Origin: JAAXHF01 sp963665955
GTDB taxonomy: Bacteria > Desulfobacterota > Binatia > Bin18
Length of the DNA: 64,000 nt
NCBI GenBank assembly: GCA_965231765.1
Contig: OZ246887.1
Coordinates: 4,402,001 to 4,466,000 of the forward strand
Reading direction: 5' to 3'
Shown in pieces: positions 16,485 through 25,923 of the stretch. Below the pieces are notes generated by a model. That model saw only the letters and a list, made by a program, of their open reading frames with translations, did no database searches and was not told the origin of the DNA. Numbering within the stretch: the stretch's first letter is position 1; the number at the start of each line of letters is the position of its first letter. A program made the translations under genes and the position numbers.

Positions 16485-17495
16485 CTAGTTCTTCCCAGGA
16501 GCCAGAGCCCGCAACGCCTTCAGCAACCTGTCTCGCTTCACGGCAGGATCTTTGTCAAAACTCTGAAGCTGCAGAAACGCAGTGGTCACACCCGCATCCA
16601 TGTAGCGTTTGACGTGGGCGTGAATGTTGTCCACAGAGCCGCGCAAGATAAGCTCGTCAATGACGGACGCGGGGATAGCTGCGACTGCACCCTTGCGATC
16701 TCCACTTTCCCAGGCTTGCCACATGGGGCCTAAGGCTTCGGTCCGCCCTAGCCATTCGTGAAATGCTTTATACACCGGAACGTTGAGATAGGTGTTGATG
16801 TGACGCCGGATACCTGTCTCCGTCGCTTCTGACGGTGGATCAACACATACAAACAGCCGGGCCGTGATTTCGACTGCTTCAGGATCGCGTCCGGCTGTTT
16901 GGGCCGCTTCGCGTACCACGGCAACCGATTTTTTGACATCTTCGGCTGAGAGCCAGTTGATAATCGCTCCGTCGCCGACTTGTCCGGCAACACGTAGCAT
17001 AGCAGGCCGTAAAGCGGCAACGTGGATCGGGATGGGTGCCGTTGGTATACGACTCAGACGAAATCCTTGAACGGTAAAAGTCTCCCCTTCAAAAACGACC
17101 CGTTCACCGGCAAACACCCGCCGTAGGAACTCGACCGTCTCACGCACCCGAGTGGCTGGTCGGCGGAACGTTCCACCGTTCCAGCTCTCGACAATAGGTT
17201 GTGAGCCTGCTCCGACACCGAGGCAAAATCGGCCCGGAGCGACTTCGGCAAGCCCGGCTGCGGTCATGGCGAGTGTGGCTGGACCACGCGTATACACATT
17301 CGCGATGGCTGTTCCCAGCCGGAGTTGGGTAGCTGAGCCAATAACGGCTAAAGGGGAAAAACAATCAATGCCGTCAACTTCTAATGACCAGGCATCGGTA
17401 TAGCCGAGCTGTTCCGCTTCGCGGGCGATTTCAGCATGCTCAGCCAGGGGGACTTCTTCAATGGGAACTGAGAGAGACCATCTTTTTTGCGTCAT
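16485..17495 (-). CDS. LLM-class F420- or FMN-dependent oxidoreductase
   Basis: 336 residues of the luciferase-like TIM-barrel family, closer to the F420-dependent methylenetetrahydromethanopterin-reductase-like branch. Evidence is HAEIAREAEQLGYTDAWSLE at the N-terminus, LRLGTAIANVYTRGP, RFCLGVGAGSQPIVESWNG and the C-terminal VDNIHAHVKRYMDAGVTT. Members reduce or oxidise diverse organic substrates; this one cannot be assigned. It directly precedes glnS. ATG 17495 starts a conventional N-terminus. Confidence 0.85.
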   Translation of the reverse strand: MTQKRWSLSVPIEEVPLAEHAEIAREAEQLGYTDAWSLEVDGIDCFSPLAVIGSATQLRLGTAIANVYTRGPATLAMTAAGLAEVAPGRFCLGVGAGSQPIVESWNGGTFRRPATRVRETVEFLRRVFAGERVVFEGETFTVQGFRLSRIPTAPIPIHVAALRPAMLRVAGQVGDGAIINWLSAEDVKKSVAVVREAAQTAGRDPEAVEITARLFVCVDPPSEATETGIRRHINTYLNVPVYKAFHEWLGRTEALGPMWQAWESGDRKGAVAAIPASVIDELILRGSVDNIHAHVKRYMDAGVTTAFLQLQSFDKDPAVKRDRLLKALRALAPGKN

Positions 17496-17616
17496 GTGTA
17501 GATGCTCCGTTACGTGTAGCGATTATACACGCTGAACCTACCGGCTATCCATAGGCATCGCAACTCGATTCCCAGTGAGTGGCCAAATGTCGAGGAGAAA
17601 GTAAGACAAGAGAAAT

Positions 17617-17677
17617 GAGCCAACAGGCACCCGCCCGACTTGTACAGCTTGCCTGTTGGCTCTTGAGCCAACAGGCA
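17617..17677 (+). promoter_or_regulatory. three-part inverted repeat (possible switching hairpins) before fprA
   Basis: GAGCCAACAGGCA occurs at 17617-17629 and again at 17665-17677; its exact complement TGCCTGTTGGCTC lies between, at 17650-17662. The middle arm can pair with the left copy (20-base loop) or with the right copy (2-base loop), so the two hairpins exclude each other. The set lies in the 296-base gap between divergent genes, about 115 bases before the fprA-like start. It could be an attenuator, an operator, or a palindromic repeat element. No T-run follows. Confidence 0.55.
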
Positions 17678-17791
17678 TATTGCACTCGACTTGGGTTGAC
17701 TGACAGACGTTGAGTCGGTAGCGTACCGGTTTTGTTTTAGCGAGACTCCAAGTATTACGGCGTCTCCAATTATGAATGGGAGAAGGACAGC

Positions 17792-19198
17792 ATGGCAGAG
17801 CAGATTGGGAGTCCGACAAACCCGCTCCGTGTCGCAATTTTTGGCGCTGGCCCGGCAGGCTTTTATGCGGTGGCTGAGCTGCTGCGCCAAAAGGAATATA
17901 CGGTGGCAGTTGACCTGTTTGACCGGCTGCCTACGCCGTATGGACTCGTGCGGGGAGGAGTGGCTCCGGATCATCAACGTATCAAAGCCGTGATTCGGCA
18001 GTATGAAAAAACAGCGGCGCAATCGGGTTTTCGATTTTTTGGCAATGTGAGCTTTGGTACGGATCTTTCCCTCCACGATGTACTCGCGCATTATCACCAG
18101 GTCATGTTCAGCACAGGAGCAGAATCTGATCGACGTTTGGGCATCCCCGGAGAAGACCTGGCAGGCAGTTACCCAGCAACAATCTTTGTAGGCTGGTATA
18201 ATGGCCACCCTGACTATAGAGACTTGCAGTTTGATTTGAGCCAAGTCGAGCGGGTGGCCGTTATTGGTAATGGCAATGTTGCCATGGATGTCACGCGGAT
18301 TTTAGCCCGGTCAGTCGAAGAGCTGTCTACAACAGACATCACGAGCTATGCCTTAGAGACGCTTGGGAAAAGCGCGGTCAAGGAAATTTATGTCCTTGGA
18401 CGACGTGGGCCCGCCCAAGCCGCTTATACGAATCCTGAGATTCGCGAGTTAGGGGAGATTCCGGACGTTGACCTTGTTGTCCATGAACCAGATCTTATCT
18501 TGGATGACGTGAATCAAGAGTTTCTCTCCCAGGCGCCAGATACGAATCGGCGAAATTTTGATATTTTGTCCAAGCAGATTCCTACAGGGGAGGGCAGCGC
18601 TCAGCGAAAAATCCGGATGCGCTTTTTTGTCTCCCCAGTCGAAATCCTCGGGACGGATAAGGTTGAGGGAGTGCGTATCGAGAAGAACAAACTGGTCAAG
18701 GACGATCGAGGCACTTTGCGAGCGCGTGGGACTGGCGAATATGAAAACCTCCCGATCCAAATGATCTTTCGTTCGGTTGGCTACTTGGGAAGTTCCTTGC
18801 CAGATCTTCCATTTGATGAACAGCAGGGTATTATCCCCAATAAAGATGGCCACGTGTTGGATCTTGACACCCAAACCGCCTTCAGGCGGGTGTTTGTATC
18901 AGGCTGGATTAAACGCGGGCCGTCAGGGGTGATTGGGACCAATAAACCTGATTCTGTTGCGACCGTCAAAGCGATGATCGAAGAAGTGAAGCAGGGCATT
19001 CTGCCTAACAACCTCGACGCAAATATAAATGCTATTCCCACTCTGTTAGCAAACAAAGGCGTACGCTACGTTACCTTTGAGGACTGGAAACAGCTTGATC
19101 AAATCGAAGTTGAAACCGGCAAGCCGTTGGGCAAACCACGCGAGAAGATCACGACTGTGAAAGAAATGTTGGATGCCCTTGATGGAGTGAGTAACTAA
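17792..19198 (+). CDS. fprA: ferredoxin-NADP(+) reductase, adrenodoxin-reductase/FprA type
   Basis: 468 residues, near the usual 450-460. The FAD-binding motif VAIFGAGPAGFYAVAELL is near residue 12, followed by LFDRLPTPYGLVRGGVAPDH, typical of this family. The NADP-binding part is VAVIGNGNVAMDVTRIL, and GRRGPAQAAYTNPEIRELG matches FprA. The C-terminal FAD contact is VSGWIKRGPSGVIGTNKPD. It moves electrons between NADPH and ferredoxin. AGAAGGA at 17781-17787 precedes ATG 17792. It may supply electrons to oxygenases, but no ferredoxin gene is adjacent. The symbol is given by similarity. Confidence 0.92.
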   Translation: MAEQIGSPTNPLRVAIFGAGPAGFYAVAELLRQKEYTVAVDLFDRLPTPYGLVRGGVAPDHQRIKAVIRQYEKTAAQSGFRFFGNVSFGTDLSLHDVLAHYHQVMFSTGAESDRRLGIPGEDLAGSYPATIFVGWYNGHPDYRDLQFDLSQVERVAVIGNGNVAMDVTRILARSVEELSTTDITSYALETLGKSAVKEIYVLGRRGPAQAAYTNPEIRELGEIPDVDLVVHEPDLILDDVNQEFLSQAPDTNRRNFDILSKQIPTGEGSAQRKIRMRFFVSPVEILGTDKVEGVRIEKNKLVKDDRGTLRARGTGEYENLPIQMIFRSVGYLGSSLPDLPFDEQQGIIPNKDGHVLDLDTQTAFRRVFVSGWIKRGPSGVIGTNKPDSVATVKAMIEEVKQGILPNNLDANINAIPTLLANKGVRYVTFEDWKQLDQIEVETGKPLGKPREKITTVKEMLDALDGVSN

Positions 19199-19212
19199 TA
19201 CGTTCCTCATCC

Positions 19213-19250
19213 ATTGTAGAGACGCTCTGACGGGGTGTCCTCTCCTCTAG
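19213..19250. repeat. degenerate GTAGAGACGC palindrome at the 3' end of xerD
   Basis: Starts GTAGAGACGCTCTGACGGGG and continues with TGTCCTCTC. It looks like a decayed relative of the palindrome at 39731-39755 (AGAGACGCCCC with its complement). It overlaps the xerD stop codon and separates two converging genes, so it may act as a weak terminator. Confidence 0.4.
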
Positions 19251-20161
19251 CCCCTTGGATGATACTTTTTATGCACCTCACGCAAGCGCTCAGTGGTGAG
19301 ATGGGTATAAATTTGCGTTGTGGCAATATCAACGTGGCCGAGCATCGATTGGACAGCCCGTAAATCCGCCCCGCCTTCAAGTAGATGGGTGGCAAACGCA
19401 TGTCGGAGGGCATGCGGATACACCGCTCTTCCTTCTTCATTCGTCTGTTTTGCATACTGTTTCAGCAGCCGCCAAAACCCTTGACGGGTGAGCGGCTTGG
19501 CCGAACGGGTGAGGAAAAGATACGAACTCGAACGCTGCTTGAGTAACACTGGACGTGCCTGTGCCAGGTAGCTCTCGATTGTTTCCTTCGCTTGAGACCC
19601 AAGCGGCACCAAGCGTTCACGGCCACCTTTGCCACGCACCCGGACAAAGCCAGCTTCCAGATTCAGCTGAGTGACCTCTAACCCAATCAGTTCAGATACA
19701 CGCAGCCCAGTCGCGTATAGCAACTCAATCATGGCTTGGTCGCGGGCACCGAGGGGGGTTGAGCTGTCAGGCACATGAAGCAGGGCAGTAATCTGTGGTT
19801 GGGAAGGCGTTTCTGGCAAGCGTCGTCCCATTTTTGGCAGAGGCAAATGGGCGGTTGGATCTGGGCCAAGCAAGACCTCTTCGCGTTGTAAGAAGCGATA
19901 CAGTCCGCGCAGAACTGTCAATATCCGTGCTTGACTACGCGCCGAGAGACCTTTATCCCGTAATGCGGTTAGAAAGCCAATGACGTGGCGTGGAGCGGCT
20001 TCTTTGACCTCTTCGACTCCCTGGGCTTCCAGGGAAAGGCGAAACTCCATCAGATCACGGCTATACGCCTCAACAGTGTTTTTTGCCAAGCCTTTTTCGA
20101 CGGTAATATAGGAGAGAAAGGCATCGATCTGGGTATCGCTGGCCTGCAACTGCTCTGCCAT
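19247..20161 (-). CDS. xerD: tyrosine recombinase XerC/XerD
   Basis: 304 residues. The N-terminal SAM-like DNA-binding domain includes FLSYITVEKGLAKNTVEAYS. The catalytic domain holds the tyrosine-recombinase residues: Arg in ATGLRVSELIGL, Lys in VRGKGGRERLVPLG, HALRHAFATHLL (His-x-x-Arg), GHVDIATTQIYTH (His and the nucleophilic Tyr). XerC/D resolve chromosome dimers at dif during division. No dif site was identified here. ATG 20161 overlaps the glnD stop by one base (TAATG), so it closes the long minus-strand run. Telling XerC from XerD by eye is uncertain. I favour XerD. Confidence 0.9.
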   Translation of the reverse strand: MAEQLQASDTQIDAFLSYITVEKGLAKNTVEAYSRDLMEFRLSLEAQGVEEVKEAAPRHVIGFLTALRDKGLSARSQARILTVLRGLYRFLQREEVLLGPDPTAHLPLPKMGRRLPETPSQPQITALLHVPDSSTPLGARDQAMIELLYATGLRVSELIGLEVTQLNLEAGFVRVRGKGGRERLVPLGSQAKETIESYLAQARPVLLKQRSSSYLFLTRSAKPLTRQGFWRLLKQYAKQTNEEGRAVYPHALRHAFATHLLEGGADLRAVQSMLGHVDIATTQIYTHLTTERLREVHKKYHPRG

Positions 20162-23010
20162 TATGCCTGCCCTTCCGCATCAAAGATGCGCTGCCGGAGC
20201 GCGTCGGCAAGTTGATCAGGATCCCGAACCTTTGTGCCCGTACGACTCGTCACGTAGAAAATATCAAGGACTTGGTTCACATTGGTTGTGATCTTGGCCA
20301 AATGAATAATTAATCCCAGCTGGAACAGCGCCGCCGTCACCCGAAACAGGAAACCCGTTCGATCAGGGGCGGTAATATCGATCACCGTATAGTCGGGTGA
20401 GCCAATATTATCGACTGTCACTTCAGTCGGGATGCGGGCATCACGTTTGTTGAGAAATGCCGGGCCGCGAGTTGCTTGGAGCAGATCTTCCAGCGTTCGC
20501 TCGCCGCGCAGGACGGCATCCAAACGGGTCTGAATCCGTGACCAGAGATCCGCATCCATGACCACTTCAGGTCGCTCGGCGTGCGATAAACGAAAGACAT
20601 CGACAGCAATGCCATCTTGACTGGTCGATATGCGGGCTCCAGCAACATTCAGATTGTTGACGGCGAGCACGCCTGTCAGTAAGGCAAATAAACCAGGTTT
20701 GTCATCAGTGACAACAGTGAGTTCGCTATACTCCCGCTCCGGAAAGTGGGCCAAAGAGATGCGGTATGGATTTCCTTCCGGATTTTTCTCAGGCGGGTTT
20801 TTTTCAGACAAATTCTGCTCAGAACTGTGGGGTGTGATTGTGTGTACGGGCTGACGATTTTTGGTCTGGATAAAACGACTCATCAACCGAAAATGGTTTG
20901 GTACGGATTCTTCTGGCGTGGCCAAAAAATAGCGGTCCGGCATACAGGCCAAGAACTGTGTCACCTGCCCTGACGTAGCCTTTTCCTCGGCTGACAAGAT
21001 CACTGCAAGGTGCTCTTTGCGGCGTTGGAGTCGGGCTTCAGGGTCTTCTTCTGCTGACTCATCCGTCTCAAATCGCTCCAAGGTCCGCAGATACAGCTCG
21101 TCGAGCAGTCCGCCCTTCCAGCTGTTCCAGACTTTTGGACCAACTGCTTTCATATCCGCGAAGGTTAGCAGATAGAGCTTCTTGAGGACGGTTGCAGTCC
21201 CGACTGTCTGGGCAAACTCTGCGATCAAGGTATCTTCCGAGATATCCCGTCGCTGGGCAATATACGACATGCGCAGGTGGTGCTGGACAAGCAGATACCA
21301 CTCATGGGTGTCATCTTCAGACATATTCCAGCGCGCGGCTGCCTTCTGGACCATTGCCGCGCTGCGTTCGTCATGCTCGCCCCCATGGCCTTTGCCCACG
21401 TCGTGATACAGCATGGACAAAAAGAGTAGCTCTACCTTGTCAATCTCACGCATGACTTGGGTTAGGAGTGGCGATTCTTCTTTGTATCTGCCGTTTCGGA
21501 GATCCTCTAATACCGCCACCCCATGCAGCGTATGTTCATCAACGGTATAGACATGATATAGATCGCGCTGGATACGCCACTGCATCTGCCCGAATTCTGG
21601 TAAAAGCCAGCCCAATACTCCAAGACTGTGCATCGCCCATAAGGTATCCGCCACGCCCTGTTTCCAGCTGAGGATAGCATACAGAGCGGCACGTAACTCT
21701 TGTGTTTCTCCCAGAGCTGCGGGCAACTGACTGAGGGTTTGGCGTATCAGCTGCTGCGTGGTACGCTCGAGGTGTACCCCGTGACGCTGGGCATCGTGAA
21801 AAATAGTGACCATATTGATCGGCTGTTCCGTCAATATCTTGGCCTTGGTCACGGATAGCGTCCCTTGTGCGATCTTGACTCCTTCTCGAATCTCGCGTCC
21901 TCGGGTGCGACGTAGGAAAGATGGGCGGGGCGTGTCTAGGCAGCGCTCCTGCATGATTTGCGAGAAGGTATGCAGGGTTGTCGCGTGGCGGTAGTATTCG
22001 TACATAAAACTGGCTGGGTCTGTAAAGCCAAGCTGTGGGGCAAGTTGTTCTTGCTGCTCAAACGTGAGCTGATCGTGTTCTGCCTGTGAGGTGAGGTGCA
22101 TACCATTCCGGATGCGCCACAGAAAGTCACGGGCTTCTTCAACTTCTCCGAGTGTGTTCTCTTGGAGGATGCCCTTCTGGAATAGTTCATTCCACGTATG
22201 GACTTTAAAATTGACCTTGGCCAGCCACCACGCGGTGTGCAGATCGCGTAGGCCGCCCGGGCTTTCCTTGATGTTCGGCTCTAGTCTATACACTGAGTTA
22301 CCATAGCGTTCATGTCGCCTGGCACTCTCTTGGGATTTGTCTTGAAAAAAGCGTTTGGGCTGTTTGCTGATAATGTCGCGTTCCAGCACCGCACTGAATT
22401 CTTTGCTGAACTGCTCATCTCCGCACAGCGGGCGAGCATCAAGCAGTGAGGTTTTAATCTGCAAATCTTGATTCGCCATCCGGCTGCACTCACGAATCGT
22501 CCGTACCGCGTGACCAACCACAAGACCTGTGTCAATCAGGCTATAGTAGACTGTTTCACACACGGTTTCGACATACGGAGTGATTTTCCAGTGGTAGAGG
22601 AAGAGCAGATCGATATCAGAGTAGGGGTTCAGCTCGCCCCGCCCATAGCCGCCTTGGGCAAAGACGGCACACCGCTGTTGCAATCGAGTGTAGCGACGAG
22701 CGTAGAGTTGAGTTGCGGCAGTAAACAGATATTGAATCAAGCGGTCAAGCTGCGCGGTATACTCGGTGACCAAAGTCCGACCACCGACGCCTGCCCCATG
22801 TTGGCGGAGCAGTTCCTCACGAACGTGGGTGACATAGGCTTTGCTGATCTTTTTGAGGTCAAAGTCTAGCGGCGCCTCAACGTCGGGATCAGGAGAAGGC
22901 AGGGCAGGAAGAGTGGGGAAGATAGCGCCAGCTGGGCTGGCGCCAGGGGTGACTGACTGAACTTCTTCACTCTTTTCGACTTTTTCAAATTGGGCTTGGA
23001 CAATTGGCAT
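20161..23010 (-). CDS. glnD: bifunctional [protein-PII] uridylyltransferase/uridylyl-removing enzyme
   Basis: 949 residues. The nucleotidyltransferase motif FAQGGYGRGELNPYSDIDLL is near residue 115. The HD hydrolase motif LYHDVGKGHGGEHDERSA is near residue 530. Two ACT domains occupy the C-terminus (LTVVTDDKPGLFALLTGVL and VIDITAPDRTGFLFRVT). GlnD uridylylates PII when nitrogen is short and deuridylylates it when glutamine, sensed by the ACT domains, is plentiful. The segment near residues 770-785 (SSEQNLSEKNPPEKNPEG) is a low-complexity insert. It lies nine bases downstream of ahcY and touches xerD. Its place next to rpoN/ptsN on one strand fits a nitrogen-control theme. Confidence 0.95.
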   Translation of the reverse strand: MPIVQAQFEKVEKSEEVQSVTPGASPAGAIFPTLPALPSPDPDVEAPLDFDLKKISKAYVTHVREELLRQHGAGVGGRTLVTEYTAQLDRLIQYLFTAATQLYARRYTRLQQRCAVFAQGGYGRGELNPYSDIDLLFLYHWKITPYVETVCETVYYSLIDTGLVVGHAVRTIRECSRMANQDLQIKTSLLDARPLCGDEQFSKEFSAVLERDIISKQPKRFFQDKSQESARRHERYGNSVYRLEPNIKESPGGLRDLHTAWWLAKVNFKVHTWNELFQKGILQENTLGEVEEARDFLWRIRNGMHLTSQAEHDQLTFEQQEQLAPQLGFTDPASFMYEYYRHATTLHTFSQIMQERCLDTPRPSFLRRTRGREIREGVKIAQGTLSVTKAKILTEQPINMVTIFHDAQRHGVHLERTTQQLIRQTLSQLPAALGETQELRAALYAILSWKQGVADTLWAMHSLGVLGWLLPEFGQMQWRIQRDLYHVYTVDEHTLHGVAVLEDLRNGRYKEESPLLTQVMREIDKVELLFLSMLYHDVGKGHGGEHDERSAAMVQKAAARWNMSEDDTHEWYLLVQHHLRMSYIAQRRDISEDTLIAEFAQTVGTATVLKKLYLLTFADMKAVGPKVWNSWKGGLLDELYLRTLERFETDESAEEDPEARLQRRKEHLAVILSAEEKATSGQVTQFLACMPDRYFLATPEESVPNHFRLMSRFIQTKNRQPVHTITPHSSEQNLSEKNPPEKNPEGNPYRISLAHFPEREYSELTVVTDDKPGLFALLTGVLAVNNLNVAGARISTSQDGIAVDVFRLSHAERPEVVMDADLWSRIQTRLDAVLRGERTLEDLLQATRGPAFLNKRDARIPTEVTVDNIGSPDYTVIDITAPDRTGFLFRVTAALFQLGLIIHLAKITTNVNQVLDIFYVTSRTGTKVRDPDQLADALRQRIFDAEGQA

Positions 23011-23019
23011 ACCCGGAGA

Positions 23020-24297
23020 TTACGTGCCAAACTCCCAGGATGCAAGGTAGCGTTTCTGTTCTGTTGTAAGCGTATCGAGTGTAATATCCATACTGGCCAG
23101 TTTGAGTGTGGCGACTTTGTCTTCGACTTCCTGGGGCACGTTATGGACGCGGGCATCCAGGTTTTTTTGATTCTGAACTGCCCAGCTCGCTGTGAGCGCC
23201 TGGGTCGCAAAGCTCATATCCATCACCGAAGCCGGATGGCCTTCAGCAGCCGCAAGATTGACCAATCGGCCTTCGCCAAGCAGGTAGATGCGCCGTTTAT
23301 TGCTGACGTGGTAGGCATCCAGACTCGGGCGCAAATTCTTTTCGATCTTTTCGGCCATCTTGGTCAGTGCTTTGACATCGATTTCCACATCGAAATGCCC
23401 TGAGTTACACAGGATAGCGCCGTCCTTCATGACCAGGAAATGCTCTTTGCGCAGCACACTCGTATCACCAGTTAGGGTGATGAAGAGGTCTCCCTCCTTG
23501 GCTGCCTCGAGCATTGGCATGACGCGGAAGCCATCCATTGTCGCTTCTAAGGCCCGAATCGGATCAACTTCAGTCACGATGACCTGGGATCCCATGCCGC
23601 GCGCTCGACTGGCGACGCCTTTACCGCACCAGCCATAGCCGGCGACCACAACGACTTGACCGGCTAGCAGGATATTGGTCGCTCGCATGACACCGTCCAG
23701 TGTGGACTGCCCGGTTCCATAGCGGTTGTCAAACAGATGTTTGGTTGTTGCGTCGTTGACTGCGATTACGGGCATTTTGAGCACGCCATCCTGCTCCATC
23801 GCCCGCAGACGAATGACTCCTGTGGTCGTCTCTTCCATGCTAGCAATCAAATGTTCAGCCTGCTTGGCATACTTAGTATCCGTGTGCAGCAAGGACACCA
23901 GGTCAGCCCCATCGTCCAAGGTCACCGTTGGCCCTTGACCCAGGACTTCATGCAAATGTTTATAATACGTTTTGTTATCTTCGCCATGAATCGCATACGT
24001 GGGTATGCCTTCGCGTTTGACCAGCGCAGCAGCGGTATCGTTTTGGGTCGAGAGCGGGTTGGAGGCACACAAAGTAACGCTTGCTCCGCCAGCCTTTAAG
24101 GTCCGCATCAGATTTGCGGTTTCCGTCGTCACGTGCAGGCAAGCAGCTAGCCGAATGCCTTTGAGCGGTTTTGCGCGGGCGAACTCTTCCCGGATTTGGC
24201 GCAACACCGGCATGTGTTGATCGGCCCAATCCATGCGTCTGCCGCCTGCAGTCGCGAGGCTTAAATCTTTTACATCTCCCTTACGAGAAGAAGCCAT
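23020..24297 (-). CDS. ahcY: S-adenosylhomocysteine hydrolase
   Basis: 425 residues. This matches the shorter archaeal/Thermotoga-like type, which lacks the roughly 40-residue insert of many bacterial and eukaryotic enzymes and ends without the PxHYRY tail. Visible motifs are LDDGADLVSLLH, VNDATTKHLFDNRYGTGQS (substrate site), VVAGYGWCGKGVASRARGMG (NAD-binding) and LCNSGHFDVEID. The enzyme splits S-adenosylhomocysteine into adenosine and homocysteine and so relieves product inhibition of methyltransferases. It follows metK by 35 bases, giving a methyl-cycle pair. GAGGA lies upstream of ATG 24297. Confidence 0.96.
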   Translation of the reverse strand: MASSRKGDVKDLSLATAGGRRMDWADQHMPVLRQIREEFARAKPLKGIRLAACLHVTTETANLMRTLKAGGASVTLCASNPLSTQNDTAAALVKREGIPTYAIHGEDNKTYYKHLHEVLGQGPTVTLDDGADLVSLLHTDTKYAKQAEHLIASMEETTTGVIRLRAMEQDGVLKMPVIAVNDATTKHLFDNRYGTGQSTLDGVMRATNILLAGQVVVVAGYGWCGKGVASRARGMGSQVIVTEVDPIRALEATMDGFRVMPMLEAAKEGDLFITLTGDTSVLRKEHFLVMKDGAILCNSGHFDVEIDVKALTKMAEKIEKNLRPSLDAYHVSNKRRIYLLGEGRLVNLAAAEGHPASVMDMSFATQALTASWAVQNQKNLDARVHNVPQEVEDKVATLKLASMDITLDTLTTEQKRYLASWEFGT

Positions 24298-24332
24298 AGT
24301 ATACGTATCCTCTTTGTCTTTAATGGGGAGCG

Positions 24333-25505
24333 CTAATTTGCCGCCCGTTTGAGGCTCTCAACCCGGTCCAAGCGCTCCCAGGTAAACAGGTCGCCTTGTG
24401 GCGGGCGGCCAAAGTGGCCATAGGATGCCGTCGGCTGAAAGATTGGTTTCTTCAAGTCCAAAGTCTTGATGATCTCGGCTGGCCGTAGGTCGAACTCGTT
24501 ATTTACGATATCGGCGAGACGTTCGTCGGGTAAGACTCCCGTGCCAAAGGTATCAATGAAGACGCCAACTGGCTGGGCTATACCAATTGCGTAAGCAAGC
24601 TGGACTTCACAGCGCGCTGCCAGTTCTGCGGCCACAATATTCTTGGCAATATAGCGGGCCATATAGGCAGCTGAGCGATCGACCTTACTCGGGTCTTTGC
24701 CGGAAAATGCGCCGCCGCCATGGCGCCCAGTGCCACCATAGGTATCGACAATAATCTTCCGCCCGGTTAATCCACAGTCAGCAAATGGACCGCCATGCAC
24801 AAAACGGCCAGTTGGATTGACCAGAAACGAGGTTTTCCCATCAAGAAACTCAGGCGGAACGACGCGCTTGACAATATCTTCAATCACGACTTCTTTAATC
24901 GTCTCATATGCCACATCTGGATCATGCTGAGTGGAGATGAGGACGGTATCGGCACGCACTGGGCGGCCATCCTTATATTCAACTGTGACTTGCGACTTAC
25001 TGTCTGGACGCAGGAATGGAATATCGCCACGTTTCCTCGCTGCGGCCATCTCTTGGACTAAGCGGTGGGCCGTATAGATCGGGAACGGCATGAACTCCTT
25101 GGTTTCATCGCAGGCATAACCAAACATCATGCCCTGATCACCAGCTCCCTGCTCATTGTGTAAGCCTTGCCCTGCTGTGACCCCTTGCGAGATGTCAGGC
25201 GATTGACGGTCGAGGGCAACCATGACTGCACAGGTGTTACCATCAAATCCTAATGAAGAATGATCAAAGCCGATATCCCGAACTGTTCGGCGAATGATTT
25301 CAGGATAGTCAATTTGGGCATGTGTGGTGATCTCGCCAGCTACGACGACCATGCCTGTTTTGATCAGCGTCTCGCACGCAACCCGACTGTCCGGGTCTTG
25401 GGCCAGCAACCCGTCTAGAATGCCGTCCGAAATCTGATCACACATTTTGTCCGGGTGGCCTTCGGACACTGATTCCGAGGTAAAGAGAAAATCTTTTCCC
25501 GCCAT
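24333..25505 (-). CDS. metK: S-adenosylmethionine synthetase
   Basis: 390 residues, standard length. Motifs: FTSESVSEGHPDKMCDQISD (ATP/metal-binding His and Asp), GAGDQGMMFGYACDET (signature 1), GGGAFSGKDPSKVDRSAAY (signature 2). It makes SAM from methionine and ATP. ATG at 25505 is favoured over a TTG one codon upstream, because AAGGAG lies eight bases before it. The 112-base gap to ptsH holds a GC-rich hairpin but nothing I can match to a SAM or SAH riboswitch. Confidence 0.97.
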   Translation of the reverse strand: MAGKDFLFTSESVSEGHPDKMCDQISDGILDGLLAQDPDSRVACETLIKTGMVVVAGEITTHAQIDYPEIIRRTVRDIGFDHSSLGFDGNTCAVMVALDRQSPDISQGVTAGQGLHNEQGAGDQGMMFGYACDETKEFMPFPIYTAHRLVQEMAAARKRGDIPFLRPDSKSQVTVEYKDGRPVRADTVLISTQHDPDVAYETIKEVVIEDIVKRVVPPEFLDGKTSFLVNPTGRFVHGGPFADCGLTGRKIIVDTYGGTGRHGGGAFSGKDPSKVDRSAAYMARYIAKNIVAAELAARCEVQLAYAIGIAQPVGVFIDTFGTGVLPDERLADIVNNEFDLRPAEIIKTLDLKKPIFQPTASYGHFGRPPQGDLFTWERLDRVESLKRAAN

Positions 25506-25580
25506 CAACCCATCTCCTTCCGTAGCGAACTTCAGTCCAGGGGAAACTGCGAGTCGCAGGGCGCATCTAATAGAATCCTT

Positions 25581-25605
25581 CCCCCAGCGTCAAGAGTGAC
25601 GGGGG
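25581..25605 (-). terminator. GC-rich hairpin between ptsH and metK
   Basis: CGTCA (25588-25592) pairs with TGACG (25597-25601), and CCCC (25582-25585) pairs with GGGG (25602-25605) across a two-base bulge. It follows ptsH by about a dozen bases on the minus strand. No T-run follows, so it may be a weak terminator, an mRNA-stability stem or a processing site before metK. Confidence 0.35.
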
Positions 25606-25617
25606 CGTTTATCCCCA

Positions 25618-25905
25618 TCACGCGGGACGCTGTTCAACGATCTGTGTCAGGGCTGCTAGCGCAGCAACAGCGTCCCGGCCTGTTGTCTGGACCTCCAGGA
25701 CACTCCCGTATGGGGCACCCAGAGTCAATAATTCAATGACACTTCTGCCATTGACCGTTCGCCCTTCCCAGCCAACTGTTGCCTCGGCTTGAAAATTACG
25801 CAGGGCCTGGACGAAGGATGCCGCCACCCGGGCGTGTAGACCCTCAGGATGGGCAAGAGTCAGGAGAGCAACCGCAGGCGAGGATTGAGCTGAGGATTGA
25901 GCCAT
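25618..25905 (-). CDS. ptsH: HPr-family phosphocarrier protein
   Basis: 95 residues. The active-site His is in HPEGLHARVAASF; classical HPr has R-P after the His, here R-V. The Ser-46 region is GRTVNGRSVIELLTLGA. HPr passes phosphate from enzyme I to IIA proteins. Next to ptsN, rapZ and rpoN it most likely serves the regulatory nitrogen-type PTS rather than sugar uptake. No enzyme I gene lies in this window. The N-terminus (MAQSSAQSSPA) is an extra Ala/Gln/Ser tail resembling that of RapZ upstream. Confidence 0.88.
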   Translation of the reverse strand: MAQSSAQSSPAVALLTLAHPEGLHARVAASFVQALRNFQAEATVGWEGRTVNGRSVIELLTLGAPYGSVLEVQTTGRDAVAALAALTQIVEQRPA

Positions 25906-25923
25906 CGTCCGTATTCTCAGCGT

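Noticed and set aside
17510..18244. Long minus-strand open frame (244 aa) antisense to the ferredoxin reductase gene
   Set aside because: It lies opposite a certain gene, its translation has no domain-like pattern, and its start half covers the real gene's N-terminus.
25506..25617. Possible SAM or SAH riboswitch before metK
   Set aside because: The region is methyl-cycle-linked and has a hairpin, but no conserved core of any riboswitch class that I know could be matched.
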